Below, in pieces: positions 9,604 through 18,752 of a DNA stretch of 64,000 nt. The stretch is from Paenibacillus oceani. GTDB taxonomy: Bacteria > Bacillota > Bacilli > Paenibacillales > NBRC-103111. A program made the translations under genes and the position numbers. The stretch lies in assembly GCF_014705615.1 (NCBI RefSeq), contig NZ_JACXJA010000052.1, positions 1 to 64,000 of the forward strand. The letters are read 5' to 3'. The first letter of the stretch is position 1; every line of letters begins with the position of its first letter. The notes under the pieces were generated by a model. It worked only from the letters and a program-made list of their open reading frames with translations. It was not told the DNA's origin and searched no databases.

Positions 9604-9663
9604 TTGACAACAAAATGGGAAGCCGTTATAGTGAAGTCGAAAACGAAACTGGTCATTCCACCA
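9604..9663 (+). promoter_or_regulatory. Promoter of the lyase-sialidase operon with possible operator
   Basis: TTGACA (9604-9609), a 17-bp spacer and TATAGT (9627-9632) make a near-consensus sigma-A promoter. Downstream of it TGGT (9650-9653) and ACCA (9660-9663) face each other across 6 bp, a weak FadR-like inverted repeat. The leader to the first gene is about 150 bp. Confidence 0.7.
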
Positions 9664-9792
9664 TATCAGTTGACAACCAGGTCGTTGTCGGTTTTGCAAA
9701 AGGAGGCGATGCCCGAGAACTCTAACCCGAAGCGGTAATGCTTCATGAGGTCGAATACAAGATAGAAATTTGACTTTTCGGAGGGATACGGT

Positions 9793-10719
9793 TTGAAACT
9801 TTACGATTTGTCCCGATTCAAAGGCGTTATTGTTGCGATGAACGCATGCTATGACGAGCAGGGGGAGGTGAATCCGGGAGCGATCCGCAAGCTGGCGTCC
9901 CATTACACAAGCCTCGGGGTAACGGGCTTGTACATCGCCGGCAGCACGGGAGAAGGAATGGTACAAAGCATGGAGGAACGCAAGCTTGTACTGCAATCTG
10001 TAATGGAGGCCGTAGGAGGAGAAACGACGGTCATCGCCCATATCGGGGCGGCGTCCACACGCGAAAGCGCGGAGCTGGCCGGACATGCGGAGCGAGTCGG
10101 AGCAGATGCGATATCGGCCGTTCCGTCCATTTATTACAATATCCCGGAATCGGGAGTGGAGCGGCATTGGCGAACGATTATTGAAAGCGTTTCCCTGCCG
10201 TTCATCATGTATCACATCCCACAAACGACAGGCTTCCGGGTATCGTTGGAACTGCTTCGGCGAATGGCGAAGCTCGACAAGGTGATCGGGATCAAAGTGA
10301 CGACGGAAAGCGCGTACCAACTGCAACAGTTCAAAATGGCGGGAGGAGACCGTTTCCTCGTCTTTAACGGACCCGACGAACAATATTTGGCTGGCCGGCT
10401 CATGGGAGCGGATGGCGGAATCGGGGGCACGTACGGGGTAATGCCCGAATTGTTTCTGCAGATCGAGCGCTGCTTGTCCGAAGGGCTCATTCGCGAGGCG
10501 CAAAGCTGGCAGTTCAAAGTAAATGAGATTATAGCGGAATTGCTTCAATTGCCGTTGTATGCAGCCTGCAAAGCGATTCTTGAGTTGCAGGGCTTCAATT
10601 GCGGTCGGCCGCGCAGTCCGCTTGAGCCGTTGAGTGAAGAAGGGAGACGTCAAGCAGCGGCCATTTATGAGAAAATCGTTCGATTCACGGCAGAAACAAA
10701 ACAGGCGGGACGGCCATGA
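9793..10719 (+). CDS. N-acetylneuraminate lyase / DHDPS-family aldolase
   Basis: Class I aldolase of 308 residues in the NanA/DapA superfamily, cytoplasmic TIM barrel. Visible motifs: GSTGEG near residue 50, catalytic Tyr140 in MYHIPQTTG and Schiff-base Lys168 in GIKVTT. The Tyr-Lys spacing of 28 is that of NanA. The start is a TTG at 9793, seven bases after GGAGGG. It is first in a five-gene forward operon and next to a sialidase-like gene, so N-acetylneuraminate (or Kdn) cleavage to pyruvate and an amino sugar is the leading guess. Family members also act on 2-keto-3-deoxy sugar acids, and the beta-helix protein downstream keeps that open. Confidence 0.8.
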   Translation: MKLYDLSRFKGVIVAMNACYDEQGEVNPGAIRKLASHYTSLGVTGLYIAGSTGEGMVQSMEERKLVLQSVMEAVGGETTVIAHIGAASTRESAELAGHAERVGADAISAVPSIYYNIPESGVERHWRTIIESVSLPFIMYHIPQTTGFRVSLELLRRMAKLDKVIGIKVTTESAYQLQQFKMAGGDRFLVFNGPDEQYLAGRLMGADGGIGGTYGVMPELFLQIERCLSEGLIREAQSWQFKVNEIIAELLQLPLYAACKAILELQGFNCGRPRSPLEPLSEEGRRQAAAIYEKIVRFTAETKQAGRP

Positions 10720-10771
10720 ACCGGTTAGTCGCCGGTCCGTTCCGTGCTTACAGTAAGGAGAAAATACCAAA

Positions 10772-12109
10772 ATGATTAACAACGACAACATACGAAAATC
10801 GTCTGTGATCACGGTATATGAGCCCGGTATGTTCGGTTCATGTGCTTTCCGCATTCCTTCCCTCCTTACGACCGTCAAAGGTACCTTGATCGCCGGAATC
10901 GACGTACGTTATAACGATATCCAGGATAATCCGAACCAAATTGCCATCGGATTAAGACGCAGCACCGATCGCGGAGACTCATGGGGGGACTTGCAAGTGC
11001 CCGTCCGCTATCCTGGGGAAGGATTGGACGGTGCGGCCTCCCTCGATTCCGCGTTGCTGGAAGATCGGGTGACGGGGACAATCTGGATGATATTTTCGCA
11101 TACGCCGGGGGGAGTCGGGCTGCGATCGTCGCGGCAAGGGAAAGGATTCGATCCTCATGGGTTTCGGCTGCTGTATGACGCGGAAGGCCGCGAATGTACG
11201 CTTCGGGAAGGCATCGTTTTCGATTCTGAAGGAAAGGAAACGCATTATGCGGTGGCGGAAAACGGTGACGTGCTCTCAAGCGGCAGGTACGCCGGCAACA
11301 TCTATTTGAAGGAGGGCGTCGCCCCCCAAAGCTTTCTCGAAGCAAGAACTTCTTTTCTCCAGGCAATCAAAAGCGACGATGACGGCTTGACCTGGTCCAG
11401 TCCGATCGAACTGAACCTCGACGTCAAGCAGCCGTGGATGAGATTTATCGGTGCAGGTCCGGGCAGGGGCATTCAGCTTCAGGTCGGTGCGAATCAAGGC
11501 CGTCTGTTGTTTCCCGTATACTTCTCCAATGCCTCTGGTATCCTGTCGTGCGCTGTTATCTACAGCGACGATCACGGGAAGAGCTGGGCGATGGGCCGAT
11601 CCCCGAACGACGGAAGACAGTGGCAGGGAGAAACGGTGAGTGCCGAATCGCTGACCGCGCCCGAAGCGCAATTGACGGAGTCGCAAGCGGTTGAACTGGA
11701 CAACGGCGAGCTTCTCCTCTATATGAGGAACCACGCCGGATGCGGCAGAACGGCCGTATCGTCAAGCCAGAACGGCGGGGAGACATGGGGGGAAGTACGG
11801 TTCGAGGATGCGCTTCCGAACCCGACTTGTCAAGCGACGGTGATCCGGTATCCGGATCGGGAACACGGAAGGACGCTGTTGCTATGGGCCAACCCGGCAC
11901 ATGTGGAGCATCGCCGTACGGGGAAACTCCGGTTAAGCGAGGATGGCGGCAAGTGCTGGGGGTACAGCCGCACGGTTCATCCGGGAGAATACGGGTATTC
12001 CTGTCTCAGCGAATTGCCGGACGGAGAGGCGGCCCTGCTCTATGAAGCGGACGGAGGAACAATCCGGTTTACGACATTTACGTTGGCGTGGGTTCGACAA
12101 AAAAAGTGA
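10772..12109 (+). CDS. Sialidase-like (BNR/Asp-box) protein, no signal peptide
   Basis: 445-residue six-bladed propeller protein of the sialidase superfamily, which removes terminal sialic acids. The FRIP motif is at residues 26-29, with Arg27 expected to bind the carboxylate. Five Asp boxes are visible: STDRGDSW (64-71), then SDDDGLTW, SDDHGKSW, SQNGGETW and SEDGGKCW. The ATG at 10772 follows AAGGAG. There is no signal peptide or lipobox, so it appears cytoplasmic, as would suit imported oligosaccharides. Downstream of the lyase and upstream of a sugar-binding lipoprotein. Some BNR proteins have other substrates, so the exact specificity is unproven. Confidence 0.8.
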   Translation: MINNDNIRKSSVITVYEPGMFGSCAFRIPSLLTTVKGTLIAGIDVRYNDIQDNPNQIAIGLRRSTDRGDSWGDLQVPVRYPGEGLDGAASLDSALLEDRVTGTIWMIFSHTPGGVGLRSSRQGKGFDPHGFRLLYDAEGRECTLREGIVFDSEGKETHYAVAENGDVLSSGRYAGNIYLKEGVAPQSFLEARTSFLQAIKSDDDGLTWSSPIELNLDVKQPWMRFIGAGPGRGIQLQVGANQGRLLFPVYFSNASGILSCAVIYSDDHGKSWAMGRSPNDGRQWQGETVSAESLTAPEAQLTESQAVELDNGELLLYMRNHAGCGRTAVSSSQNGGETWGEVRFEDALPNPTCQATVIRYPDREHGRTLLLWANPAHVEHRRTGKLRLSEDGGKCWGYSRTVHPGEYGYSCLSELPDGEAALLYEADGGTIRFTTFTLAWVRQKK

Positions 12110-12139
12110 AAAACCTCACAGAAAGGGAAATTTTATAAG

Positions 12140-13438
12140 ATGATTACAAAAATGAAACATCCGTATGCTACTCCGGTTTTATGGACAGTACTGTTCGCCG
12201 TGGCGCTCGGGGGATGCGGAAAACAGGATAGCGAGACAGAAGGGCAAAAAACCGAAATCGATACAACGCCTGTTGTATTACGCGTCTTGGTTCAACAGCC
12301 GATGTCGGATGAAGATGCTAAAGCTTTATGGATCGAACCGTTGGCGAAACAATATCCCCATATCACATTGGAACTGATCCGGGGCAAATCGGTGGAATCA
12401 CTGATCGCGGCAAATGAGACACCGGATTTGATCTATACGTTTAATGGAAATCTCCCCGGATATAACTTAAACGATCTGTTGATGGATATGACCCCTTTGA
12501 TCGAAAAGCACGGTATCGACTTATCCCGATTTGAAGCGCCGGTAATGGACTCCATCCGGGTAACTTCGAAAGAAGGATCGATTACGGCGCTTCCGTTCAC
12601 GCAGCAATTCAATGCGCTGTACTACAATAAATCGTTATTCGATCGATTCGGTGTCGATTACCCGAGAGACGGGATGTATTGGGATGAGACGGTCGAGCTG
12701 GCCAAGAAGCTGTCGCGTTCCGATAGCGGCGTACAGTATCACGGACTCGATATCGATGATGTCGTCAGAGTGTCAAGGCCGTTCGGTGTATTAACGGTTG
12801 ATCCGGTATCGGAGAAAGCTTCTTTGGATCAAGATAATTGGCGGAAAGCATTTGATTTGGCGCGTGAGGTATATACGATTCCTAACAACTTCCGTCCGAA
12901 AAATGTAGGTTCGAGGCCCCTTTTTCTCAAGGAGCAAACGCTTGCCATGATGGGAACGGTCAATATGCTCGCAATCGGCCTTGAAGAAGCGATGAAAAAC
13001 GGGTTGGATTGGGATCTCGTTCAATATCCCAGCTACAGAGAGCTGCCGAATGTGGCCACCATCGTCGATGCGCATATATTTGCCGTGACGAAAACAAGCA
13101 AGCATAAAGACCAGGCGATACAAGCTTTGAAGGTGTTCACTTCGGACGAAGTGCAAATGTTAAGCGCCCGCAAGTCGGGGAGGTTGACCGTGCTGAGAAA
13201 TGCGGAAGTGAAGCAGGCACTCGGGAAAGATATGCCGTTTCTGGAAGGCAAAAATCTGGAAGCTGCTTTCAAAAGCAAAGCGATCGCCGCCCCCGCTTTT
13301 TCCCGCTTTGAAGGCATCGGCGTCGGCTTGACGATTAACTCCGGCATGTACGATTATATCGCGGGTAAAGATATCAATACCGTAATTAGGGAAACCGAAG
13401 AAAAAATCAACCAGCAAATCGCCAGTCAGAAGAAGTAG
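12140..13438 (+). CDS. Extracellular solute-binding lipoprotein (family 1)
   Basis: 432-residue carbohydrate-binding protein of an ABC importer. A signal peptide ends in a lipobox VALGGC with Cys26 for lipid attachment. The mature part has family-1 features (QQFNALYYNKSLFDRFGVD, then PRDGMYWDETVELAKKL). Two ATG codons 12 bp apart are possible; the GAAAGGG site suits either. Neither permease nor ATPase genes are present in the operon, so it must work with a transporter encoded elsewhere. By position its ligand is a glycan fragment processed by the neighbouring sialidase-like and lyase proteins. Confidence 0.85.
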   Translation: MITKMKHPYATPVLWTVLFAVALGGCGKQDSETEGQKTEIDTTPVVLRVLVQQPMSDEDAKALWIEPLAKQYPHITLELIRGKSVESLIAANETPDLIYTFNGNLPGYNLNDLLMDMTPLIEKHGIDLSRFEAPVMDSIRVTSKEGSITALPFTQQFNALYYNKSLFDRFGVDYPRDGMYWDETVELAKKLSRSDSGVQYHGLDIDDVVRVSRPFGVLTVDPVSEKASLDQDNWRKAFDLAREVYTIPNNFRPKNVGSRPLFLKEQTLAMMGTVNMLAIGLEEAMKNGLDWDLVQYPSYRELPNVATIVDAHIFAVTKTSKHKDQAIQALKVFTSDEVQMLSARKSGRLTVLRNAEVKQALGKDMPFLEGKNLEAAFKSKAIAAPAFSRFEGIGVGLTINSGMYDYIAGKDINTVIRETEEKINQQIASQKK

Positions 13439-13498
13439 GCGGTTCTCATCCGGCGAACACATACTGTTGAACAAACCAGATACGGAAGGTGAAAGACA

Positions 13499-14566
13499 AT
13501 GACGGACTCCATTTTATTTGCAACCGATAAGTATATGGCCAATTTGGACGACAGCGTCGTTCGAACGTTCGATTATAAGCAAGCTTTGGACGGAGGCGAT
13601 TGGACGCAATGGCAGCGTTCCTTTCGCAAGCAGTTGTCATCGCTGACCGGATTGACCGAGATCCGGGAGCAAAACCTACATCTCCCCCTGTCTCCCCGTG
13701 TCGTTGAAGTGCAATCATTTCCCGGCTACCGCAGAGAAAAAATATATATCGCTACGGAGCCCGGCATCGAAATTCCGTTTTATCTGCTGCTGCCGACAGA
13801 AGGGGAAGGTCCGTTCCCGCTCGTATTGACACCGCACGGGCATCTCAGAAAAGGAAAAGAAATCTATGCCGGAAATTACATCAATCCTGAGGAAAGAGAG
13901 GAACACTTGGCTTCGGAAGCCGACATTGCGCTGCAGGCGGTAGCGGAAGGGTATGCGACGATTTGCATGGACGTTCGGGGATTTTGGGAAATGTCGAGGG
14001 TCGAGGAGTTTTCGAATAACTGGGTTTGCTCATGCAACGAGCTGCAAAAACGCGCCTTCATGTACGGCAGAACGTTGATCGGAGAGCGCGTGCACGATAT
14101 GGGACGGTTAATCGATTATGCCGCCACCCGTACCGAAATCGATACCGAGAAAATCACCATCACCGGTTTCTCCGGAGGGGGGACGGTATCGCTGTTTACC
14201 GCGGCCTTGGATGAGCGTATTTCCGTTTGCGTACCCGGAGCTTACTTTTGCACGTTTGCAGGTTCGATAATGAACGTTCCGCATTGTCTTTGCAATTTTA
14301 TTCCAGGAATTATGAAGTTAGGGGAAATGTACGATATCGCCGGACTGATCGCACCACGGCCGTTATTGATCGTCAATGGCGTGGACGATCCTATCTTTCC
14401 GATCGAACATACGCGGGAAGCGTTCGCGCACACACGGGCCATCTATGAGGCGATAGCACCCTCTCATCCGGACCGGTGCGAGCTATACGAAGGAAACGGC
14501 GGGCACCGCTATTTCAAAGAGCGGGTATGGCCGTTCGTCCGGCAATCAAACCGAACGGAGGAATGA
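13499..14566 (+). CDS. Alpha/beta hydrolase (acetyl-esterase-like)
   Basis: 355-residue hydrolase. Nucleophile elbow GFSGGG with Ser225, acid in NGVDDPIFP and histidine in GGHRY near the C-terminus give a full triad. The long N-terminal part before the core (LTPHGHLRKGKEIY, ICMDVRGFWEMSR) resembles acetyl-xylan-esterase-like and dienelactone-hydrolase-like families. No signal peptide, so probably cytoplasmic. The ATG at 13499 follows AAGGTG. In this operon a plausible role is removing O-acetyl or other ester groups from the imported acidic sugar before the lyase acts. That is inference. Confidence 0.8.
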   Translation: MTDSILFATDKYMANLDDSVVRTFDYKQALDGGDWTQWQRSFRKQLSSLTGLTEIREQNLHLPLSPRVVEVQSFPGYRREKIYIATEPGIEIPFYLLLPTEGEGPFPLVLTPHGHLRKGKEIYAGNYINPEEREEHLASEADIALQAVAEGYATICMDVRGFWEMSRVEEFSNNWVCSCNELQKRAFMYGRTLIGERVHDMGRLIDYAATRTEIDTEKITITGFSGGGTVSLFTAALDERISVCVPGAYFCTFAGSIMNVPHCLCNFIPGIMKLGEMYDIAGLIAPRPLLIVNGVDDPIFPIEHTREAFAHTRAIYEAIAPSHPDRCELYEGNGGHRYFKERVWPFVRQSNRTEE

Positions 14567-14570
14567 AAAC

Positions 14571-16373
14571 ATGGAGCAAGACAGCAAGCGAAAAGTCAGT
14601 CGTCGGGTCCTGCTCACTTCACTTGGCGTCGCCGGAGCGGCCGTCGCTTCGGGCGGGTGGGTTCACGCTTTTAACGGAAACGACACGGCATCCGATGCAA
14701 TAGAGCCGGAGAGTCATTCGGGGGGCAATGCCTGTCACGGACAATATGACACTTGGCTGGACTTGCAAACCGCGTCGGCATCGGGACAGCTCCAGCATTG
14801 TGTCAAAGTATGGACGGTGCAGCACACGCAAGGAGGAATCGGAGGTGCTGTCTATGTCAAGGACGGAACGACAGGGCAGGCCAATACGGGCAACGAGATT
14901 GCCTTTTACGATGGCGACGGCAATGGATGGAGACTGGACGATATTCCGACGGACGCCCGCATGGGCGTGCTGCCGACGGAAACGCTGAACGAATCTGTGG
15001 CGATCGAGAATCGCCGCAAAATCGAGATGCTTCTCCGAGATCCGTCCGTTGCGTATTGCGAGTTTGGCATACAAGGCGACGTTTATGTCATCGGTTCGAT
15101 CCACCCGCTTAGAAGCAATCTGTACATCAACCATATAAAAGGCTGCACCATCAAAGGGTATTTAAATGACACGGCGCGATCGACCATTAGCGTAGGGCAT
15201 ATATTCGGGTTCCCTCTGTACCAAGATCCCGACAATGGAAACTTTACAATTATCGGCTATTGCGAAAATGTGAACTATCAATTGGACGGGGAGATTGCAA
15301 CCTACTACCGAGCCGAACACGTAGCGGCCCATAACAACAACTGCATCGGATTCAAAAAATCGAAATGTTGCCGCGTCGTTGGCAGCGGCGGCGTCGGCGA
15401 GTCGGATCATAAAGGCATCGTATTCGACGGGGAGGCGATCGATTGTCATATCGATGTTGCCTATATAAAGGAAACAAGCAACGAACCGTTTCAAATGAAG
15501 GGTGATCCGTCGATGCCCGATTGCACGAACACGGTCAAAGTCGGTTCGATCGAAAATCCGAAGTTCGACGGCGGAAATCCGAAAGTTGTTGGTTTCGTTT
15601 CGTATTCCAAGCTCGTGACGGTCCAGATTGGCAAGTATACCGGCAACAAGCAGTTGAACCCAATATTGGTTGGCGCATTTGGCTGCGGCACGGTTATTGT
15701 CGAAAAGGGCTATGTCGAAAACGTAAGCCAATTATTGCGCCAGTACGAAACCGGGCATGGCTTAGTCAGAGACGTTACGTTCAAAAATGCCGATACGATG
15801 ATAAGAAGGGCCGGCCAAGTCGCCGGGGTGCACAAGACGTCGAGAATTCAAAGGTGCAAGGCGGACGGCGGCGCTTTGCCAACCATCTACAGCGCGGACT
15901 ACAACGGATCGTTGTTCGACGTGTTGGACATTTCCGACAACGACTTTTCCGAGGCGACCGGAACCGTGCATATTTGGAATAATCCGCTCAGCAGCGGAAA
16001 TCCCAAAGTATGGGACATCAAAGACAACATCGTGCCGTCAGGTTGGGTGAATCAAGCGATTTTCAACAAATGCAGCGACTATAAAGCGATTGCCGCATCG
16101 GGAACTTCGTTCAGCTACGACATCGAGGGGGATAACGGGGATCGACCGTACACGCAGCTTGGGGGAAGAGTCGTGCATGGAACGTATGCTTATCCGTTCG
16201 AGTTCGACCTCCTGTTGCTCAGCCGCACGAGCTACAGCTTTCACAAGTCCATTTTGCACGATTCCAGCGTTCAAATGAAAATAACGACGGCCAAGGTCGG
16301 TCAAAACGTCACCTTTACGCTTCATAGCGGCGGAACCGGAGCGACGTTCGGCGAAATTATCGTTTCGAATTGA
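14571..16373 (+). CDS. Tat-exported right-handed beta-helix protein
   Basis: 600-residue secreted protein. The N-terminus has a twin-arginine signal (KVSRRVLLTSLG then a hydrophobic run to about residue 35). The body lacks catalytic-family motifs I can name, but has short repeating beta-strand turns rich in Gly, Asn and Asp (residues ~150-500), as in pectate-lyase-like parallel beta-helices. The start lies 4 bp after the previous stop, whose TGA overlaps the GGAGG ribosome site, so the genes are translationally coupled. It is the last gene before a strong terminator. Likely an extracellular polysaccharide lyase or hydrolase feeding the operon; substrate unknown. Confidence 0.7.
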   Translation: MEQDSKRKVSRRVLLTSLGVAGAAVASGGWVHAFNGNDTASDAIEPESHSGGNACHGQYDTWLDLQTASASGQLQHCVKVWTVQHTQGGIGGAVYVKDGTTGQANTGNEIAFYDGDGNGWRLDDIPTDARMGVLPTETLNESVAIENRRKIEMLLRDPSVAYCEFGIQGDVYVIGSIHPLRSNLYINHIKGCTIKGYLNDTARSTISVGHIFGFPLYQDPDNGNFTIIGYCENVNYQLDGEIATYYRAEHVAAHNNNCIGFKKSKCCRVVGSGGVGESDHKGIVFDGEAIDCHIDVAYIKETSNEPFQMKGDPSMPDCTNTVKVGSIENPKFDGGNPKVVGFVSYSKLVTVQIGKYTGNKQLNPILVGAFGCGTVIVEKGYVENVSQLLRQYETGHGLVRDVTFKNADTMIRRAGQVAGVHKTSRIQRCKADGGALPTIYSADYNGSLFDVLDISDNDFSEATGTVHIWNNPLSSGNPKVWDIKDNIVPSGWVNQAIFNKCSDYKAIAASGTSFSYDIEGDNGDRPYTQLGGRVVHGTYAYPFEFDLLLLSRTSYSFHKSILHDSSVQMKITTAKVGQNVTFTLHSGGTGATFGEIIVSN

Positions 16374-16468
16374 ACAATTGAATGTGCACTACGGGAACAT
16401 GCTTAAATTTTATAGATACTGACGAGAGCCCCACAATCGGCTATCCGAGCAGGCCAAATACCCAAAAG

Positions 16469-16500
16469 ACCGTCCGGGACACGTCCCGGACGGTTTAGTT
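16469..16500. terminator. Bidirectional terminator between convergent genes
   Basis: ACCGTCCGGGAC (16469-16480) and GTCCCGGACGGT (16483-16494) are perfect 12-bp inverted arms. Forward tail TTAGTTTTC; reverse tail CTTTTGGG. It separates the beta-helix gene from the dioxygenase gene. Confidence 0.8.
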
Positions 16501-16512
16501 TTCAAATTACAG

Positions 16513-17370
16513 CTAACATTCCGCTTGCGTCATCTCGTTCGTGAACACGACTTTGTATTGGTCGGGCGTCATCTTTACGGCGGATTCGGGAGCATAGTGG
16601 AATTGGAGCGCCCTTCTCCGCTTGTTCGATAAATTCGGAGGCGTTCCGTGATGAAGCAAGCCGGAAAAAACGAGAATCCCGCCCGGCCGCAGCGGCACGG
16701 CTTCGTCCCTCTGTACGTCTACCGCGGTATCGCATAGCTGCCAGTCTCTTACAGCGTAATGCGGCACCGGGCCGTTTTTGTGGGAACGCGGAATGACATG
16801 CATGCATCCGTTGTCGAGAGCGGCCTCGTCCAAGGCGATCCACACCCCGGCGACCATTTTCGTAAATGAGAAATTGGAGTAGGCCATATCCTGATGCCAG
16901 GGCTTCTCGATCCCGGCTTCCTTGGACGGAGGCTTGAGCAGCGCCTGGTCTTCGCAGAAGCGCGGCTTTTCGCCGAACACCATCTCCAGCACCTTCCTGA
17001 TCTTCGGATGATAGCAAATATGATGCAGATTCGGGCAGTAGCCGATAAATTTATGAAGCTTGCGGACCGCAAACTCCTGTTCCTCCGGCGTAAGGAAATG
17101 GCCGGCTTCTTCCATCTCGCGTTTGCCTTTGAAATATTGGATTTTCGGTCCGACGATTTTTCCGTGAATCGTATCGGAGATGTCTTGAATCGCCTTCTCC
17201 AGCTCGTCTGCGCTCAGCACCCCGTCAATCGCCACATAACCCAGTTCCCGGTAATTGCGCACCGTCTCCTCCGTTATGTCGTCCACCGTCCCGATCCGAT
17301 GCTCGGCCAGTTTGTCGTAACGATACAATCGCTGCGCGATGTCCTGCGGATTCGCTACCGGATTGAACAT
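16513..17370 (-). CDS. Phytanoyl-CoA dioxygenase (PhyH) family protein
   Basis: 285-residue Fe(II)/2-oxoglutarate-dependent oxygenase. The metal-binding facial triad is visible: His159 and Asp161 in KPWHQDMAY and His240 or His241 in LLHHGTPPN, with a 2-oxoglutarate-binding arginine in the following KRRRALQFHY. GGAGG precedes the ATG at 17370. It lies 119 bp downstream of an AraC-type regulator on the same strand, which likely controls it. Bacterial PhyH proteins hydroxylate very diverse small molecules, so the substrate cannot be named. No transport or pathway genes accompany it. Confidence 0.85.
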   Translation of the reverse strand: MFNPVANPQDIAQRLYRYDKLAEHRIGTVDDITEETVRNYRELGYVAIDGVLSADELEKAIQDISDTIHGKIVGPKIQYFKGKREMEEAGHFLTPEEQEFAVRKLHKFIGYCPNLHHICYHPKIRKVLEMVFGEKPRFCEDQALLKPPSKEAGIEKPWHQDMAYSNFSFTKMVAGVWIALDEAALDNGCMHVIPRSHKNGPVPHYAVRDWQLCDTAVDVQRDEAVPLRPGGILVFSGLLHHGTPPNLSNKRRRALQFHYAPESAVKMTPDQYKVVFTNEMTQAEC

Positions 17371-17489
17371 GGCCCATCCTCCTTCACCCGTTTGATCGTA
17401 TCGTAACAGATGCTAGTAGGAACCGGAATGCGCGATGTCGTATATTGATGTCCTGAAACGTATAGGAGCCGGGCGAAGCGTCAGCGGAA

Positions 17490-18332
17490 TTACGACTGTC
17501 GGGAGCCGGGAGCGGGCCGGGACAGTCTGGCGTTAGCCAAGTATTGGGACGGAGCTGCGTCGAACACCCGCTTGAAGCTTTTGCTGAATGCGTAGACGTC
17601 GCTGTAGCCCATACGTTCGGCTACCTGGGAGACGCTCATCCGGGTTTCCACCAGCAGATCGCGGGCGCTCTCCGCTTTGGTCTTCGCGATGAACGCCTTC
17701 AGCGTAACTCCGCTGCAAGCTTTGAACAGCCGGCTCATATAGGAAGGGGACATGCCCACCGCATCGGCCATTTCCTCCAGGTCGACGTCGACGCCCCGGG
17801 CTTCCCGGATGTAAGCCATCATTTGGCGGACCCGCTGCATTTGCTTGACCGAGCCCGGGCCATAATCGCGGGGAACCAGGTGCAGCCGGAACAGCCGGAC
17901 GAAAAATTGCTTCATCAGGCTGTCGAATTCGAGCTCCTGCAGCGGCGCCGGAACATCAAGCAGCTCCATGATCGCATACAGCAGGTTCTCCGCGCGAAAA
18001 GCGCCGCCGGTTACCGTAAACCGCGGAAACGGAAAAAACGGCACCTTACCGCCCGCGTCCGCAACCTGAAAATGCAAATACAGCACCGTCAGCCGGTCGT
18101 GCGGATCTTGCACCGCTTTCGGAAGGTCGCCGGGACGCATGATCAGGCAGCTCTGTTTCTGAAGCTCGAACCGCTCGCCGCCGAGCGTCATCGTGCCTTT
18201 GCCGGACAACACATAGAAGATATCGTAGTCATGGAACGGAGTCTGGTGATCCCAATACCATCCCGGCGCGCAGTCCCGTTTGCCGTAAGATGGACTTGGC
18301 AGAAAAGTAACGGATTCCAAAGGGTGGTTCAC
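17490..18332 (-). CDS. AraC-family regulator with cupin domain
   Basis: About 280-residue regulator. The cupin-like sensor (WDHQTPFHDYDIFYVLSGKG, then QSCLIMRPGD) occupies the N-terminal half. The C-terminal double helix-turn-helix is complete (DLEEMADAVGMSPSYMSRLFKACSG and MSVSQVAERMGYSDVYAFSKSFKRVF). I take the GTG at 18332, nine bases after GGAGG, as the start; the frame continues upstream to an ATG at 18359 and a TTG at 18368 with poorer ribosome sites. It lies upstream of the PhyH gene on the same strand and probably controls it. Confidence 0.85.
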   Translation of the reverse strand: MNHPLESVTFLPSPSYGKRDCAPGWYWDHQTPFHDYDIFYVLSGKGTMTLGGERFELQKQSCLIMRPGDLPKAVQDPHDRLTVLYLHFQVADAGGKVPFFPFPRFTVTGGAFRAENLLYAIMELLDVPAPLQELEFDSLMKQFFVRLFRLHLVPRDYGPGSVKQMQRVRQMMAYIREARGVDVDLEEMADAVGMSPSYMSRLFKACSGVTLKAFIAKTKAESARDLLVETRMSVSQVAERMGYSDVYAFSKSFKRVFDAAPSQYLANARLSRPAPGSRQS

Positions 18333-18479
18333 GGTTAAGCGCCTCCATTTCCTTCCCATTCGTTCCAAAGCACTCTCAGTTTACTTCAAACGTCCGGACG
18401 GTTCCAGCTCCGTTTCGGCGCCGTTCCCGGCTTTATTGCGTTGTAGCTGCAGACCGGCTCCGTCCCGGAGGAAGTAGTC

Positions 18480-18624
18480 CGTGTCGATCGAATACCCGAA
18501 GGGCGGGCTGATCGCGCATCTTTCCGATACGTGGAAGCAGTTGGACTGGGATACGGATTACGCGAAAGTGAAGATTCGCCCGGAAGTCCGCGTGCGCATT
18601 GTGCAAAAAGGAGTGCTTAGATAA
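18480..18624 (+). pseudogene. C-terminal fragment of a Ger(x)C germination protein
   Basis: After an in-frame stop near 18474 about 47 codons remain, including WKQLDWDTDYAKVKIRPEVRV and ending QKGVLR-stop at 18622-18624. This resembles the C-terminal end of spore germinant-receptor C subunits (Ger(x)C), where a Trp-containing helix is followed by a final beta-strand pair. No start, lipoprotein signal or the rest of the domain is present, and neither A nor B subunit genes are nearby. The remnant keeps its own terminator. Identification is by remembered family pattern only. Confidence 0.45.
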
Positions 18625-18629
18625 ACCGG

Positions 18630-18661
18630 AGACAGGCCGCAGGAGGGCTCTGTCTTTTTTT
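18630..18661 (+). terminator. Intrinsic terminator after the Ger(x)C fragment
   Basis: AGACAG (18630-18635) pairs with CTGTCT (18650-18655), extended by GCC/GGC inside, followed by a run of T. Confidence 0.75.
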
Positions 18662-18683
18662 TGCGCGTTGCGGCAAATTTTAG

Positions 18684-18730
18684 TTGATTTGTAAAGGTTG
18701 TTTGATATAATGATAACGATTATCATTATC
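18684..18730 (+). promoter_or_regulatory. Promoter with Fur box
   Basis: TTGATT (18684-18689), a 16-bp spacer and a perfect TATAAT (18706-18711). GATAACGATTATCATTATC (18712-18730) directly follows the -10 and matches the 19-bp Fur consensus at nearly all positions. Iron repression of the binding protein downstream is expected. Confidence 0.85.
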
Positions 18731-18752
18731 AATATAATTTGGAGGGTGGAAC

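Noticed and set aside
9697-9738. Short leader peptide (nine codons ending PENSNPKR-stop) before the lyase gene
   Set aside because: AGGAGG lies only two bases before its ATG, too close for normal initiation; no attenuator hairpin is visible.
9475-10878. Long reverse-strand open frame (about 467 codons) opposite the lyase gene
   Set aside because: It is antisense to a gene with clear family motifs, has no recognisable protein pattern and follows from the high-GC codon bias.
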